In this document: positions 1 to 6,424 of the stretch, one piece after another
How the letters are laid out: every line of letters begins with the position of its first letter
Numbering within the stretch: position 1 is the first letter of the stretch
Assembly: GCA_003535455.1 (NCBI GenBank)
Contig: DOHD01000040.1
Coordinates: forward strand, 6,884-15,115
Direction of reading: 5' to 3'
DNA: 8,232 nt
Source of the DNA: Acidimicrobium sp.
Lineage (GTDB): Bacteria; Actinomycetota; Acidimicrobiia; Acidimicrobiales; Ilumatobacteraceae
Translations under genes and position numbers: made by a program
The notes under the pieces: model-generated
Database searches by the model: none
What the model saw: the letters and a program-made list of their open reading frames with translations, nothing else
What the model was told of the DNA's origin: nothing

Positions 1-771
1 TTCAAGTGCATCGGTCGAATCGCTCTTGAGCGTTAGCAAAACAGGCAGAGTGTAGATGCCTTCTTCCATGTCATGACCTGCTCGCTTACCGAGTTCAGCA
101 TCGGTGGCAATGACATCTAAAATATCGTCGACAATTTGAAAGACCATGCCATATGCCGTGCCATAACTCGTCAATGCTTCGACAACTACACGATCATGAC
201 CGGCAACGAGCGCACCAATGCGAGCTGCAGTTGAAAAAAGCGAAGCAGTTTTGCCCTCGATGCTGACGAGATACGACGGCACAGAGCGAGAAACATCGAA
301 CGCCTTGGTCAGTTCTTCGATCTGTCCCTCACAAAGATGGCCGATCGTCTGGGCCAAAAGCGTTGCAACTTCAGTGCCAAGCGCCGCCGCAATTTCTGAA
401 GCCTTAGCCAACAAAAAATCACCAGCCAAAATCGCCTGCAGGTTACCCCACCGTGCGTTTACAGTTTCGACGCCACGTCGCGTGGCGGCTTCATCCATTA
501 CATCGTCGTGATATAGCGAACCAAGATGAACAAGTTCGCAAGAGATGCCACCTTGAATGACATCGTCGCTAACTGGCTCGTCATTGCCAACTGCAGCAGC
601 GGCAACCGTCATCACGGGTCGAAGTCGTTTGCCTCCGGCGACAATTAAATGTGCGGCGAGTTCGTTTAGATGCGCATCACGATTTTTTACGGCGGTTAAC
701 AAAGCAGATTCAACCCGTTGACGATCGGCATCCATAAGCGGAAGCGAAAGTAGCGGCGAAGAAACTGACAT
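1..771 (-). CDS. Polyprenyl diphosphate synthase (trans-isoprenyl chain elongation), 3' end beyond window
   Basis: This gene makes a linear isoprenoid diphosphate by adding isopentenyl diphosphate to an allylic primer, most likely for the menaquinone tail or another lipid carrier. Translating the minus strand from the ATG at 771 gives 257 residues with no stop before the window edge. The family signatures are all seen: GGKRLRP (46-52), the first aspartate-rich motif DDVMD (89-93) after an LYH run, an RRG shortly after it, GDFLLAKA, and the second aspartate-rich motif DDILD (215-219). Both motifs bind Mg-diphosphate in this family. The residue five before the first DD is glycine, which is small; family knowledge links a small residue there to medium or long chains (about C30 or more) rather than a C15/C20 product. 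Roughly 65-75 C-terminal residues are missing when compared with the usual 320-335. An in-frame TAG at 783-781 limits the start to ATG 771 or GTG 777. There is no Shine-Dalgarno, so a leaderless start is plausible. It is divergent from clpC. The exact chain length cannot be read from sequence. Confidence 0.95.
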   Translation of the reverse strand, partial: MSVSSPLLSLPLMDADRQRVESALLTAVKNRDAHLNELAAHLIVAGGKRLRPVMTVAAAAVGNDEPVSDDVIQGGISCELVHLGSLYHDDVMDEAATRRGVETVNARWGNLQAILAGDFLLAKASEIAAALGTEVATLLAQTIGHLCEGQIEELTKAFDVSRSVPSYLVSIEGKTASLFSTAARIGALVAGHDRVVVEALTSYGTAYGMVFQIVDDILDVIATDAELGKRAGHDMEEGIYTLPVLLTLKSDSTDALE

Positions 772-777
772 GTCCAC

Positions 778-783
778 AGGCTA
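778..783 (-). promoter_or_regulatory. Possible leaderless -10 element of the polyprenyl synthase gene
   Basis: Read on the minus strand, TAGCCT fits the actinobacterial -10 form TANNNT. Exactly six bases separate it from the ATG at 771, so transcription would begin at or next to the A of the start codon. That fits the absence of any Shine-Dalgarno. No good -35 hexamer is seen at 16-18 bases upstream. TANNNT is common by chance, so the call is tentative. Confidence 0.35.
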
Positions 784-795
784 GGCAACTTGCCT
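783..795. repeat. 13-bp palindrome AGGCAA-C-TTGCCT, candidate operator
   Basis: Perfect six-base arms flank a single central base. On the minus strand the palindrome fills the spacer just before the proposed -10 of the polyprenyl synthase gene and shares one base with it. A repressor bound here would block that promoter. I cannot assign it to a known regulator. Compact palindromes of this size also occur by chance. Confidence 0.35.
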
Positions 796-837
796 TGTGA
801 ATCTGCGAACTAAGCGTTGTGAGGGTCGTCACGCGAC

Positions 838-866
838 TTAAATAGCCGCGCCCGCGCCGATACACT
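838..866 (+). promoter_or_regulatory. Candidate clpC promoter (-35 TTAAAT, -10 TACACT)
   Basis: TACACT at 861-866 matches TANNNT. A weak -35-like TTAAAT lies at 838-843 with a 17-base, very GC-rich spacer that contains CGCG-CC-CGCG. A start site near 872-873 would give a leader of about 35 bases that carries the Shine-Dalgarno. I saw no recognisable HspR (HAIR) or ClgR palindrome in the region. Confidence 0.4.
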
Positions 867-874
867 TTAGGACA

Positions 875-889
875 GTCACTTTATTTGAC
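875..889. promoter_or_regulatory. GTCA-N7-TGAC element in the clpC leader
   Basis: Four-base inverted arms (875-878 and 886-889) sit immediately downstream of the predicted clpC transcription start. Read on the minus strand the element begins GTCAAATAAAGT, which matches one and a half heptads of the CtsR box used by Firmicutes clpC operons, though the second half is poor. It could be an operator or chance. Confidence 0.25.
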
Positions 890-893
890 GCAC

Positions 894-900
894 AAGGCGG
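894..900 (+). promoter_or_regulatory. Shine-Dalgarno of clpC deciding the TTG start
   Basis: AAGGCGG differs from AAGGAGG by one base and lies six bases before TTG 907. An in-frame TGA at 886-888 rules out any start further upstream. TTG is therefore the start, and the resulting N-terminus [11 protein letters not shown] matches ClpC proteins from the first residue. Confidence 0.7.
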
Positions 901-906
901 TCAGAG

Positions 907-3438
907 TTGTTCGAAAGATTTACAGACAGGGCTCGCAGGGTCGTAGTTCTCGCCCAAGAAGAAGCGCGGTTGCTCAATCACTCGTACATCGGCACCGAAC
1001 ATATTTTGCTAGGCCTTATTCACGAAGGCGAAGGCGTTGCAGCCAAGGGTTTAGAGGCGCTCGGCATTTCGTTAGAGGCGGTGCGAGCCCAAGTCGAAGA
1101 GATCATCGGCCAGGGTGGGTCGTCACCGTCGGGTCATATTCCGTTCACGCCCCGCGCGAAAAAAGTTCTTGAGCTCTCGCTGCGCGAAGCACTGCAACTC
1201 GGTCACAACTACATCGGCACAGAGCACATCTTGCTCGGTCTTATTCGCGAGGGCGAAGGCGTCGCTGCTCAGGTGCTCGTAAAACTTGGTGCCGATCTCG
1301 GTCGAGTTCGACAACAAGTCATTCAGTTGTTGAGCGGATATCAGGGCCCTGGCGGCAAGGGTGAAGGCGAACCAGTTGGCGCCAAAGATACGCCACAAGA
1401 AAAAGGCGGCAGTCAGATTCTTGATCAGTTTGGTCGCAACTTGACGCAACTTGCACGCGATAAAAAACTTGACCCGGTGATTGGTCGACACAAAGAAATG
1501 GAGCGCGTGATGCAAATTTTGTCGCGGCGCACCAAGAACAACCCCGTATTGATCGGTGAACCTGGCGTGGGAAAAACGGCGATCATCGAAGGTTTGGCCC
1601 AAAAAATTGTCGCCAATGAAGTGCCCGAAACGTTGACTAACAAACAGTTGTACACACTCGACTTGGGTGCGCTTGTCGCGGGCAGTCGCTATCGCGGCGA
1701 CTTCGAAGAACGCTTGAAGAAGGTGCTCAAAGAAATAAAGACTCGTGGCGACATTATTTTGTTCATCGACGAGATTCACACGCTCGTTGGCGCGGGTGCC
1801 GCCGAAGGCGCGATCGATGCTGCGTCGATTTTGAAGCCGATGCTGGCTCGCGGAGAATTGCAAACTATCGGTGCAACGACGCTCGACGAATTTAGAAAAC
1901 ACTTCGAGAAAGATGCCGCGCTCGAGCGCCGTTTTCAGCCGGTAAAAGTAGACGAACCTTCGGTGGCTCACACGATCGAGATTCTCAAGGGCATTCGCGA
2001 CAAATACGAAACTCATCACCGCGTGACGATCACCGATCAGGCACTTGTTTCGGCCGCCAACCTTGCCGACCGATATATCTCGGACCGCTTTTTGCCCGAC
2101 AAGGCAATTGACCTGATCGACGAGGCCGGCAGTCGTTTGCGAATCAAGCGTATGACGACACCACCCGATCTGAAAGAGATCGAGAACAAGATCAACGACG
2201 TGCAAGAAGCTAAGAAGCGTGCCGTCGAAGAACAACGATTCGAAGAAGCAGGCCGCTTGCGAGACCAAGAGCGCTCGTTGCTTGAAGAGCGCGCGCAAAA
2301 AGAAGTTGATGTCAAGGCACAAGGCATTGACTTGTTCGACGAAGTGAGCGAAGAATCAATTGCCGAAGTTTTGAGCATGTGGACGGGCATTCCAGTTTTC
2401 AAATTGACCGAAGAAGAGACCGCCAAGTTGTTGAACATGGAAGCCGAACTGCACAAGCGCATCATCGGCCAAGAAGACGCGATCAAAGCGGTGAGTCAGA
2501 GCATTCGTCGCACACGTGCAGGTCTCAAAGACCCTAAGCGACCAAGCGGCTCGTTTATTTTCTTGGGACCAACCGGTGTCGGCAAAACCGAACTCGCAAA
2601 AACTTTGGCTGAGTTCTTGTTCGGCGATGAGCAAGCGCTGATCGCTCTCGACATGAGTGAATATATGGAGAAGCACACTGTCAGTCGCCTAGTTGGCTCG
2701 CCGCCGGGGTATGTGGGTTATGAAGAAGGCGGACAGTTGACAGAGGCCGTGCGTCGCAAGCCGTTCTCGGTGGTGTTGTTCGATGAAATTGAAAAAGCAC
2801 ACCCTGATGTTTTCAACACTTTGTTGCAAATTCTTGAAGAAGGTCGCTTGACCGACGCACAAGGACGAAGCACCGACTTCAGAAATACGGTGTTGATCAT
2901 GACCTCAAACCTCGGCACGCAAGACTTGCGCAAAGCCAACGTTGGCTTTGGCAAAAATGACGAAGCGCTTTCATATGCCCGCATGCGCGACAAGGTCAAC
3001 GAAGCATTGAAGACACAGTTCAAGCCTGAGTTCTTGAATCGCATCGACGAAGTGATCGTGTTCCACGAGTTGGCGATGAGCGAAGTCGTGCAAATGGTCG
3101 ACTTGATGAGCAAGCGTTTAACCAGCCAACTTGAAGGTCTTGGTCTAGGTCTTGAACTTACGGTTGAAGCCAAAGAGCTGCTTGCAATGCGTGGTTACGA
3201 CCCACAACTCGGTGCTAGACCGTTGCGTCGGGCAATGCAGCGCTTCTTGGAAGATCCGCTTTCAGAAAAGCTTCTCAACAAAGAATTTCATGCCGGTGAA
3301 ATCATCGTCATCGGTGTCGAAGACGACCCAGAAAAGCCAGAAGAAAAACGTTTTTCGTTCAAGGCTGTTGAGGGTTTCGCGCCACCAGTTGCCGTCGAAC
3401 TTGCCGGTGCTGGCGAAACCACCCCAACTCCTGAATAA
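907..3438 (+). CDS. clpC: ATP-dependent Clp protease ATP-binding subunit ClpC
   Basis: ClpC is a cytoplasmic Hsp100 unfoldase that threads substrates into the ClpP peptidase. The 843-residue protein is full length. It has two ClpN repeats (about 1-70 and 77-146), each with NYIGTEH- or SYIGTEH-type cores. AAA1 has Walker A GEPGVGKT (217-224), pore-loop tyrosine Y262 in GSRYRG, Walker B FIDE (286-289) and ERRF arginines (340-343). The UVR-type coiled middle domain is at about 422-461. AAA2 has GPTGVGKT (554-561), GYVG (601-604), LFDE (624-627), the ClpP-docking tripeptide VGF (679-681) and sensor-2 GARPLRR (769-775). From family knowledge, the two GTEH glutamates (E31, E106) correspond to phosphoarginine-binding positions in Bacillus ClpC, and F2 and F80 to cyclomarin-contact positions in mycobacterial ClpC1; all four are present. 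No clpP, ctsR or mcsB is beside it. A 22-residue Pro/Ala/Glu-rich tail ends the protein. Every motif is intact, so the protein should be active. Confidence 0.99.
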   Translation: MFERFTDRARRVVVLAQEEARLLNHSYIGTEHILLGLIHEGEGVAAKGLEALGISLEAVRAQVEEIIGQGGSSPSGHIPFTPRAKKVLELSLREALQLGHNYIGTEHILLGLIREGEGVAAQVLVKLGADLGRVRQQVIQLLSGYQGPGGKGEGEPVGAKDTPQEKGGSQILDQFGRNLTQLARDKKLDPVIGRHKEMERVMQILSRRTKNNPVLIGEPGVGKTAIIEGLAQKIVANEVPETLTNKQLYTLDLGALVAGSRYRGDFEERLKKVLKEIKTRGDIILFIDEIHTLVGAGAAEGAIDAASILKPMLARGELQTIGATTLDEFRKHFEKDAALERRFQPVKVDEPSVAHTIEILKGIRDKYETHHRVTITDQALVSAANLADRYISDRFLPDKAIDLIDEAGSRLRIKRMTTPPDLKEIENKINDVQEAKKRAVEEQRFEEAGRLRDQERSLLEERAQKEVDVKAQGIDLFDEVSEESIAEVLSMWTGIPVFKLTEEETAKLLNMEAELHKRIIGQEDAIKAVSQSIRRTRAGLKDPKRPSGSFIFLGPTGVGKTELAKTLAEFLFGDEQALIALDMSEYMEKHTVSRLVGSPPGYVGYEEGGQLTEAVRRKPFSVVLFDEIEKAHPDVFNTLLQILEEGRLTDAQGRSTDFRNTVLIMTSNLGTQDLRKANVGFGKNDEALSYARMRDKVNEALKTQFKPEFLNRIDEVIVFHELAMSEVVQMVDLMSKRLTSQLEGLGLGLELTVEAKELLAMRGYDPQLGARPLRRAMQRFLEDPLSEKLLNKEFHAGEIIVIGVEDDPEKPEEKRFSFKAVEGFAPPVAVELAGAGETTPTPE

Positions 3439-3474
3439 GTCGACACAGCGCGAGGGCGCTGGCACACGTTCGAC
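3439..3474 (+). terminator. Nested hairpin after clpC without a U-tract
   Basis: Directly after the clpC stop, CAGCGC (3446-3451) and GCGCTG (3456-3461) form a perfect six-base stem with a four-base loop. Outer arms GTCGA (3439-3443) and TCGAC (3470-3474) could extend the fold with an internal loop. No T-run follows, so it is not a classical intrinsic terminator. U-less hairpins at gene ends are common in actinobacteria, and this one separates clpC from the next unit. Confidence 0.4.
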
Positions 3475-3488
3475 GATTGGCGCCTGCG

Positions 3489-3494
3489 TAAACT
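3489..3494 (+). promoter_or_regulatory. Candidate -10 of the lppM-radA-ppm unit
   Basis: TAAACT matches TANNNT and ends nine bases before the GTG start at 3504. The transcript would have no leader or only a few bases. This would explain the lack of a properly spaced Shine-Dalgarno: the only purine run, AAAGG, ends one base before the start. The -35 region (around 3466-3474) is weak. Confidence 0.4.
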
Positions 3495-3503
3495 AGCAAA
3501 GGC

Positions 3504-4292
3504 GTGCGTAGTCGTTTTTTAAACCAAAGATTTGTCGGCGTAATCGCCCTGGTGCTGGTTTTATGCTCGTGCCAAGTAAACGCGGTCGTAACTCTCGACG
3601 TTGCCCAAAGCGGCGCAGGATCGCTGACACTTAACATGATCGCCGATTCAGAAATCATTGAAGTCGCACCAAATCTCGCCGACGACTTGCGTTTTGAAGA
3701 CGCGACTGCGGCTGGTTGGGTCGTATCGCGACCAAACAAGACCGCTGATGGCGGACTTCAAGTTTCAATGACGCACACTTTTGACAACGCCGAACAGGCA
3801 GGCAAATTGCTGGCTCAATTGAGTGGCGAGTTCGGTCCGTTCAAACAAATGTCGCTCACGCGAAGCGGCAAAGATACTGATTCAACTTTCAAACTTGACG
3901 GGGTGTTGCAAGTTGACGGCGGTTTAAAAGCCTTTGCAGATTCTCGATTGCTGAAAGTTATTGGCGGTGCCCCATTTGCCGAGAACCTGCAGCAAGCGGG
4001 GCTTGATCTGGGCAAAGCGATGACGATTGATTTTGTTGCCACGCTGCCAGGGGTGATCGAGCGAACGACAGGCATCGATACCGAGAACACCGTGAGTTGG
4101 CGTGTGCCTCTAGACGGCAGCGAGCAATCGGTGCTGACAACTTCGCGAAACACTGCAGTGCGTGCAACAGTGGCTCGACTTATTGCCGGTCTTTTCAAAT
4201 TTTTGCTTTTCGCGTGGCTTGCGTTGATGGCCGCCGTGATCGCCGGTGTTCTATATAAGCGCCGTGGGGCGAGCAGTACACCCAGCGAATAA
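3504..4292 (+). CDS. LppM-like (DUF3153) lipoprotein with C-terminal membrane anchor
   Basis: The product is a 262-residue exported protein. A basic N-terminus (MRSRF, NQR) leads into a hydrophobic segment (10-20) ending in LCSC, a lipobox with the lipidated cysteine at C23. Cysteine at the -2 position is unusual but tolerated. The outer domain (about 24-222) is rich in short beta-type segments and contains AAGW (69-72), a DGG and a GPF (111-113) in the spacing I associate with the LppM/DUF3153 family (mycobacterial Rv2171). A strong transmembrane helix (about 226-251) is followed by a YKRR stop-transfer and a short cytoplasmic tail, so the protein would be held by both lipid and helix. LppM in mycobacteria is linked to mannosylated lipoglycans and to host interaction; its molecular role is unclear. 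GTG 3504 is the only start, since an in-frame TAA lies at 3489. It ends 13 bases before radA, suggesting one transcript. The family call is by recognition, not by search. Confidence 0.8.
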   Translation: MRSRFLNQRFVGVIALVLVLCSCQVNAVVTLDVAQSGAGSLTLNMIADSEIIEVAPNLADDLRFEDATAAGWVVSRPNKTADGGLQVSMTHTFDNAEQAGKLLAQLSGEFGPFKQMSLTRSGKDTDSTFKLDGVLQVDGGLKAFADSRLLKVIGGAPFAENLQQAGLDLGKAMTIDFVATLPGVIERTTGIDTENTVSWRVPLDGSEQSVLTTSRNTAVRATVARLIAGLFKFLLFAWLALMAAVIAGVLYKRRGASSTPSE

Positions 4293-4305
4293 TGTCTAGT
4301 GCGAG

Positions 4306-5676
4306 ATGGTAAAACTTCGCACCGTATATAGATGCACCGACTGTGGCGCGGGGGTTCCCAAATGGGCGGGGCGATGCGGTTCGTGTGGTGCCTGGAACAG
4401 CCTCGTAGAAGATGTCGAAGGTGATGACGAAATAATTTCAATCGCAACAGGTATGGCCCTTGTGCCACCCGGCGAACCAAAACCAATCGATGCGCTCGAC
4501 TCAAAGATCTCGAAACCAGACCCAACAGGTGTCGAAGAACTCGACCGAGTGTTGGGCGGCGGTCTCGTGCCTGGCTCCGTTACCTTGCTCGGCGGCGAGC
4601 CTGGCATCGGCAAGTCAACATTGTTGTTGCAATTGCTTGCTGCTTGGTCGGGCAAAACACTTTATGTAACCGCCGAAGAATCTGCGCAACAAGTGCGACT
4701 GCGAGCCGAACGATTAGGCGCAATCAAAAACGACCTGTGGCTTGTCGCCGAAATGTCGCTGACGAACATTGTCAATGCAATAGATCAGGTGAAGCCCCAA
4801 CTCGTGATCATCGACAGCATTCAAGCGATCGCCGACCCACAGTTGAATTCGGCACCTGGTTCTGTTTCGCAAGTGCGGGGTTGTGCACATCGACTCGTGC
4901 AAGAAGCAAAGGCGCGTGATCTGCCGATTGTTTTGGTCGGCCATGTCACAAAAGATGGTGGTCTTGCCGGGCCACGAGTGCTCGAACATGTCGTCGATAC
5001 TGTTCTGTCGTTTGAAGGCGAACGACATCATGCATTGCGCCTGTTGCGTGCGGTGAAACATCGCTTCGGTTCAACAAACGAATTGGGATTATTCGAGATG
5101 ACAGAACTTGGCCTTCGCAGTGTGCCCGATGCCAGCAAATTGTTTTTGGCCGATCGCCGCGCTGGCGTGCCCGGGTCGATTGTCGTGCCAGCACTCGAGG
5201 GTCACCGACCGTTGTTGGTCGAAGTGCAAGCGCTGACCAATTTGTCACCATCTCATGTTTCACCGCGGCGATCGGCCCAAGGTGTCGACTCAGGTCGACT
5301 AGCGATGCTGTTGGCCGTGCTTGAGCGGCGCGCTGGTGTCAATCTTGCCCAGCACGAAGTGTTCGCTTCAGTGGTTGGCGGCGTAAAACTGAGCGAACCC
5401 GGCGCCGATTTGGGTTTATGTTTGGCGCTAATCTCAGCGGCAACTAACACGCCATTGGCCGAAGATCTTGTTGCGTGTGGTGAAGTTGGGTTGGCTGGTG
5501 AGCTGCGTCAAGCCAGCAACACCGCTCGTCGACTCGGCGAGGCCGCACGTTTAGGTTTCACTCGGGCGATTATTCCGGCGAGTAGCGCCAAAGACATAAA
5601 AATTTCTGGCATAAAACTTGAACCTGCCGAGACAGTCGCCCAAGCCTTGGCACTTGCTGGTTTAGTCACCAAGTAG
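4306..5676 (+). CDS. radA: DNA repair ATPase RadA (Sms)
   Basis: RadA is a cytoplasmic RecA-related ATPase that drives branch migration during recombinational repair. The 456 residues match the usual length. In order: a C4 zinc finger (C10, C13, C24, C27); the RecA-like core with Walker A GEPGIGKST (97-105) and Walker B LVIIDS (166-171); the RadA-specific motif at 251-255, which reads KHRFG rather than the common KNRFG; and the Lon-protease-like C-terminal domain (about 280-456), here with SGRLAMLLAVLERR. ATG 4306 is the only sensible start because an in-frame TAG lies at 4297-4299; no clear Shine-Dalgarno is seen. It lies 13 bases after the lppM-like gene and one base before the mannosyltransferase gene. 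In many bacteria radA is beside disA; it is not here. An ATG overlapping the previous stop (4292) opens only a six-codon frame. Confidence 0.98.
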   Translation: MVKLRTVYRCTDCGAGVPKWAGRCGSCGAWNSLVEDVEGDDEIISIATGMALVPPGEPKPIDALDSKISKPDPTGVEELDRVLGGGLVPGSVTLLGGEPGIGKSTLLLQLLAAWSGKTLYVTAEESAQQVRLRAERLGAIKNDLWLVAEMSLTNIVNAIDQVKPQLVIIDSIQAIADPQLNSAPGSVSQVRGCAHRLVQEAKARDLPIVLVGHVTKDGGLAGPRVLEHVVDTVLSFEGERHHALRLLRAVKHRFGSTNELGLFEMTELGLRSVPDASKLFLADRRAGVPGSIVVPALEGHRPLLVEVQALTNLSPSHVSPRRSAQGVDSGRLAMLLAVLERRAGVNLAQHEVFASVVGGVKLSEPGADLGLCLALISAATNTPLAEDLVACGEVGLAGELRQASNTARRLGEAARLGFTRAIIPASSAKDIKISGIKLEPAETVAQALALAGLVTK

Positions 5677-5677
5677 C

Positions 5678-6424
5678 GTGTCGTTGGTGAAAATAACAGT
5701 CATTATTCCGACTTATAACGAGATCGAAAATATTGACTCAATGCTCAGAGCGGTGCGCTCGGCGGTTCCAGATGCCGAACTACTCGTCGTCGACGACAAC
5801 AGCCCCGATGGCACTGGTCAGCAAGCCGAGAAGACGGCCAAAGAGATTGGTCATGTTCGAGTGCTTCATCGACCAGGCAAAGAGGGCCTCGGCACTGCCT
5901 ATCGTGACGCATTCAAACTCGTTCTTGATGGCGACACAGATGTGATTATCACGATGGATGCTGATTTTTCGCATGATCCGCAGACGATCCCGTTGTTTTT
6001 GCGGGCGATCAACAATGGCGCCGAAATTGTCGTTGGTTCGCGCTACATCAAAGACGGCATGAGCGTGAACTGGCCGCTTCACCGACTGCTTTTATCTAAA
6101 TGGGGCAATCGATACACGGCATTCATGCTGAAGATTAAAGTCCGTGACTGCACGACTGGGTTTCGCGGTTATACGGCGAGGTCAATGCGCAAGATCGAGA
6201 TTTTGAAAACAATTAGTCAGGGCTACGCATTTGCGAGCGAAACACTTTTTCGTGCATCGATGCGTGGAGAAAAACAAATTGTCGAAGTGCCGATTATTTT
6301 TCACGATCGTAAGTATGGCAAGTCAAAAATGAATTCGAAAATAATTCGTGAGTCGATGTTGCTGGTGACACGTTGGGGCATCGCGTTGCGCACTGGTATC
6401 GGACGCAAGCACCTACCGCGATAA
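5678..6424 (+). CDS. Polyprenol-phosphate mannose synthase (GT2, DPM1-like)
   Basis: The enzyme would transfer mannose from GDP-mannose to a polyprenyl phosphate at the inner face of the membrane, giving the lipid-linked donor for outer-face mannosylation of lipoglycans or proteins. The 248-residue GT-A fold shows VIIPTYNE (8-15), DDNSPDG (39-45), the metal-binding DAD (94-96) within MDADFSHDP, GSRY, DCTTGFRGY, and near the end a DRKYGKSKM run. These together are the DPM1 pattern. No C-terminal transmembrane helices or N-terminal acyltransferase domain are present, so it is the short, single-domain form, unlike the fused Ppm1 of M. tuberculosis. GTG 5678 starts one base after the radA stop, implying coupled translation; a GTG at 5687 is an alternative start. 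Sugar choice (mannose or glucose) cannot be settled from sequence. Its 3' end overlaps the convergent regulator gene by 12 bases. Confidence 0.92.
   Translation: MSLVKITVIIPTYNEIENIDSMLRAVRSAVPDAELLVVDDNSPDGTGQQAEKTAKEIGHVRVLHRPGKEGLGTAYRDAFKLVLDGDTDVIITMDADFSHDPQTIPLFLRAINNGAEIVVGSRYIKDGMSVNWPLHRLLLSKWGNRYTAFMLKIKVRDCTTGFRGYTARSMRKIEILKTISQGYAFASETLFRASMRGEKQIVEVPIIFHDRKYGKSKMNSKIIRESMLLVTRWGIALRTGIGRKHLPR

Noticed and set aside
218..511. 97-codon plus-strand frame opposite the polyprenyl synthase
   Set aside because: The minus-strand frame carries both aspartate-rich motifs and the GGKRLRP signature, so this one is antisense noise.
885..890. TTGACG resembling a -35 hexamer
   Set aside because: A matching -10 would fall inside the clpC coding region, and the TACACT element upstream fits better.
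772..906. HspR (HAIR) or ClgR operator for clpC
   Set aside because: I looked on both strands for CTTGAGT-type inverted repeats and for the CGC-N5-GCG ClgR core with correct spacing. None is present.
965..1290. Similar blocks repeated about 225 bases apart in clpC
   Set aside because: These are the two ClpN repeats found in all ClpC proteins, not a mobile or recent duplication.
1123..2322. 399-codon open frame on the minus strand inside clpC
   Set aside because: It lies fully opposite the unmistakable ClpC coding sequence. Its translation shows no recognisable domain and is rich in residues expected from reading the complement of a biased gene.
4292..4312. ATG overlapping the stop of the lppM-like gene (TAATG)
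   Set aside because: It opens a frame of only six codons out of phase with radA. RadA homology starts at ATG 4306.
3815..4525. 236-codon minus-strand frame across the lppM-like/radA junction
   Set aside because: It covers the ends of two well supported plus-strand genes, has no start signal and gives an Arg/Ser/Pro-rich product typical of a shadow frame.
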